Shown: piece by piece, positions 5,016 through 7,095 of the stretch
Layout: every line of letters starts with the position of its first letter
How positions within the stretch are numbered: position 1 is the first letter of the stretch
Made by a program: the position numbers and the translations under genes
Notes under the pieces: model-generated
Databases searched by the model: none
The model's input: the letters and a program-made list of their open reading frames with translations, nothing else
Told to the model about the DNA's origin: nothing
Origin: Spirochaetota bacterium
GTDB lineage: Bacteria > Spirochaetota > Spirochaetia > Treponematales > Treponemataceae
NCBI GenBank assembly: GCA_022704725.1
Contig: JAKJFV010000033.1
Location: forward strand, 2,931-10,025
DNA length: 7,095 nt
Reading direction: 5' to 3'

Positions 5016-7095
5016 TTATGCAATTAGATTTGCAGTGAAGTATACGAGAACCCCGGCCAGCCATGCGGTAATAGTTTGAAAAAGAGCTGCTGCAATTGCA
5101 TGGCGTGTTCCAATTTCCCTTTTAGTAACGGCGAGGGCTGCAAAGCACGGCATGTATAAGAGAATAAAAACAAGAAATGACAGGGCGGCGGGGGCGGTGA
5201 GCACTGTGCTCAATGCAAGTTCAAGATTTCCTTCTCCTGCAAAAAGAACAGCCAGTGTACTCACAACAGCCTCTTTTGCCGTAAGACCTGTAATTAAGGC
5301 TGTAGAAAGTCTCCAGTCTGTAAAGCCGAGCGGCCTGAAAACCGGTGCTATAGCAGAACCGATTATAGATAAAATACTGTCAGTTGCGTCGGCTACTAGA
5401 TTAAGCCGCGTGTCGAAATTTTGGAAAAACCAGATTCCGATCGTTGCTACAAAGATGACAGTAAAAGCTTTTTGTAAAAAATCGCACGCCTTCTCCCAAA
5501 TATGAAGAGCCATGCTCTTGAGTGCCGGAAGACGGTAGGCGGGCAGCTTCATAACGAAGGGAACAGGCTTGCCCTTAAAAACGGTTGACTTCAACAGCAG
5601 CGCACTTAAGATTGCAATAACCATCCCTCCGACATAGAGTCCTATCATGACAAGGGGGGCATAACGCGGAAAAAAAACCTGAGTAAACAGAGCATACACC
5701 GGAAGTTTTGCACTGCAGGACATAAAGGGTGTAATAAAAATTGTTAAAAGTTTATCTCTCCTGCTGGAAAGCGTCCTCGTTGCCATAATTGCAGGGACAG
5801 AACAGCCGAATCCTATGAGCATAGGTACTATAGATTTCCCGGATAATCCCATCTTTCGAAGCAGCGAGTCCATGACAAAGGCAACACGGGCCATGTAGCC
5901 GGAATCTTCCAAAAGAGACAGAAAGAAGAATAAGACCAATATAGTGGGCATAAAAGACAAGACGCTTCCCACACCGGCAAAGGCGCCGTCAATAATAAGG
6001 GAGTGAACTACAGGCGACATGGCGTAAGCGCTGAGACCTGAGTCAACGATGCCGGTTACGAACTCAATAAACTGCTCAAACAAACCGCTCAGCGTACTTC
6101 CTATAATGCCGAATGTTAACCAGAAGATGAAGGACATAATTCCTATAAAAATTGGAATGGCAAAATACTTGTGGGTTAAGACAGAGTCAATTTTGACAGA
6201 GCGGATCTGTTCTTTAGTATCTCCATGGCGAATAACAGACGCAGAACAAACCTGTGAAATGTACTCATACCTCATATCTGCCAATGCTGCTTCACGGTCT
6301 GTATCGAGCTCAACTTCCATTTCAGAAACAATATGAGCAATGATCTCTTTTTGGTTCGGCGTAACTGATAATGCATCTTCTATAAGCGCATCGCCTTCAA
6401 CAAGTTTCGTCGCTGCAAAACGTAAAGGAATTTCATGCGATGATGACTGCTGTTCGATCAGGTGTACAACAGCATGAATAGCCTTGTGGACAGGGCCTGA
6501 ACAGAAGTCAATTTTTTGAGGTTTATGTTTCGACAAAGCTTCGGTAATAGTTCTCTGGGCCAGCTCCGAAACACCTTCTGCTTTATTTGCCACAATGGGA
6601 ACAATATCGATATGAAGATCTTTCGAAAGGCGCTCAATGTCAATGGAATTACCCGATTTACGAACCTCATCCATCATATTGAGAGCCATGACCATAGGAA
6701 TCTGCATTTCCATGAGCTGGAGCGATAAGTACAAATTTCTTTCGATGTTTGTAGCATCGAGAATATTTATGACAGCATCGGGCTTTTCATGAATAAGAAA
6801 GTCTCTTGTTACGCGTTCTTCGGGAGTGTAGGGGGAGAGAGAATAAATACCGGGAAGATCTACAAGTTCTACTTCCAATCCATGGGGAATTTCGATCAGT
6901 TTTTCAGTGTGTATTTCCTCCCCTAAAACGGCCTGTCCTTCACGTGCATGTACTTGAAAGCCGTGAATATAAAAATTCTTTATGATGCCGGATTTTTTTT
7001 CTACCGTAACTCCTGGAAAATTTCCTACGTGCTGGCGGCTGCCGGTAAGCTGATTAAAAAGGGTTGTTTTTCCGGCATTCTGATTACCGATTAAG
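5016..7095 (-). CDS. feoB: FeoB, ferrous iron transporter with an N-terminal GTPase domain (N-terminus beyond the window)
   Basis: FeoB imports Fe2+ across the inner membrane, controlled by a fused G domain. The frame is open from the right edge (first full codon 7094-7092) to TAA at 5018-5016, giving 692 visible residues; it starts within a few residues of the P-loop, so probably only about 5-10 are missing. Numbering from the first visible residue: G1 GNQNAGKTT (3-11), G2 GVTV with T30, G3 DLPG (79-82) followed by IYSLSPYT, G4 NMMD (139-142), and G5 around VANKAEG (168-174). A helical linker with guanine-dissociation-inhibitor character spans about 200-300. The membrane part has about eight to eleven hydrophobic segments from about 310. 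It includes the Gate/core motif GFGCSVPAIMATRTL (428-442), the second gate motif PFMSCSAKLPVY (456-467), LLYMPCFAALA near 645-655 and the conserved TGLTAKEAVVS (602-612). The spacing between G2 and G3 is about 30 residues longer than in E. coli FeoB. Any promoter, Fur site or feoA partner would lie to the right. A TTG at 6878 falls inside the G domain and is not the start. Confidence 0.97.
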   Translation of the reverse strand, partial: LIGNQNAGKTTLFNQLTGSRQHVGNFPGVTVEKKSGIIKNFYIHGFQVHAREGQAVLGEEIHTEKLIEIPHGLEVELVDLPGIYSLSPYTPEERVTRDFLIHEKPDAVINILDATNIERNLYLSLQLMEMQIPMVMALNMMDEVRKSGNSIDIERLSKDLHIDIVPIVANKAEGVSELAQRTITEALSKHKPQKIDFCSGPVHKAIHAVVHLIEQQSSSHEIPLRFAATKLVEGDALIEDALSVTPNQKEIIAHIVSEMEVELDTDREAALADMRYEYISQVCSASVIRHGDTKEQIRSVKIDSVLTHKYFAIPIFIGIMSFIFWLTFGIIGSTLSGLFEQFIEFVTGIVDSGLSAYAMSPVVHSLIIDGAFAGVGSVLSFMPTILVLFFFLSLLEDSGYMARVAFVMDSLLRKMGLSGKSIVPMLIGFGCSVPAIMATRTLSSRRDKLLTIFITPFMSCSAKLPVYALFTQVFFPRYAPLVMIGLYVGGMVIAILSALLLKSTVFKGKPVPFVMKLPAYRLPALKSMALHIWEKACDFLQKAFTVIFVATIGIWFFQNFDTRLNLVADATDSILSIIGSAIAPVFRPLGFTDWRLSTALITGLTAKEAVVSTLAVLFAGEGNLELALSTVLTAPAALSFLVFILLYMPCFAALAVTKREIGTRHAIAAALFQTITAWLAGVLVYFTANLIA

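Noticed and set aside
5152..5505. Plus-strand open frame of 117 codons inside feoB
   Set aside because: It is antisense to the conserved FeoB C-terminal membrane region, with no start signal and an Arg/Lys/Ser/Ala-rich shadow composition.
6876..6878. TTG start for a shorter FeoB
   Set aside because: The frame continues to the right edge and encodes the G1 P-loop and G2 motifs, so this codon is an internal Leu.

Overview
The window looks like chromosomal DNA from a spirochaete, most likely a Treponema-like species. This rests on moderate GC content, a SecA whose overall character recalls treponemal SecA, a spirochaete-style lipoprotein signal (L-F-F-S-C), and small envelope proteins that match no widespread bacterial family I recognise. 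The genus is inferred from memory of such proteins, not from a search. I see no tRNA, rRNA, CRISPR array, insertion sequence or phage gene. The window is gene-dense and no gene-free stretch exceeds about 100 bases.

Layout. Positions 1-2090 hold a compact minus-strand operon of three genes, read right to left: a 413-residue predicted lipoprotein with a beta-propeller-like body (849-2090), a 177-residue single-span membrane protein (305-838), and the first 95 residues of a small multi-span membrane protein that runs off the left edge (1-285). The gaps are 10 and 19 bases, which suggests co-transcription and translational coupling. A 96-base divergent intergenic region (2091-2186) separates this operon from secA (2187-4928, plus strand), a complete 913-residue SecA preprotein translocase ATPase with every key motif intact. 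secA is followed by a symmetric A/T-flanked hairpin (4961-5000) that can terminate transcription from both sides. It faces a convergent feoB (minus strand, stop at 5016), which encodes the ferrous iron transporter and is open to the right edge. Only a few N-terminal residues of FeoB are missing.

How the genes work together. SecA drives export of unfolded preproteins through SecYEG. The lipoprotein transcribed divergently from it would be a Sec client, but no specific functional link is shown. FeoB imports Fe2+ with GTPase control and is an independent transcription unit whose promoter lies outside the window. Most of the window is housekeeping. The points worth a second look are the uncharacterised envelope operon, a pair of divergent promoters placed so that both transcripts could be leaderless, and an insertion of about 30 residues in the switch I to G3 region of the FeoB GTPase domain.
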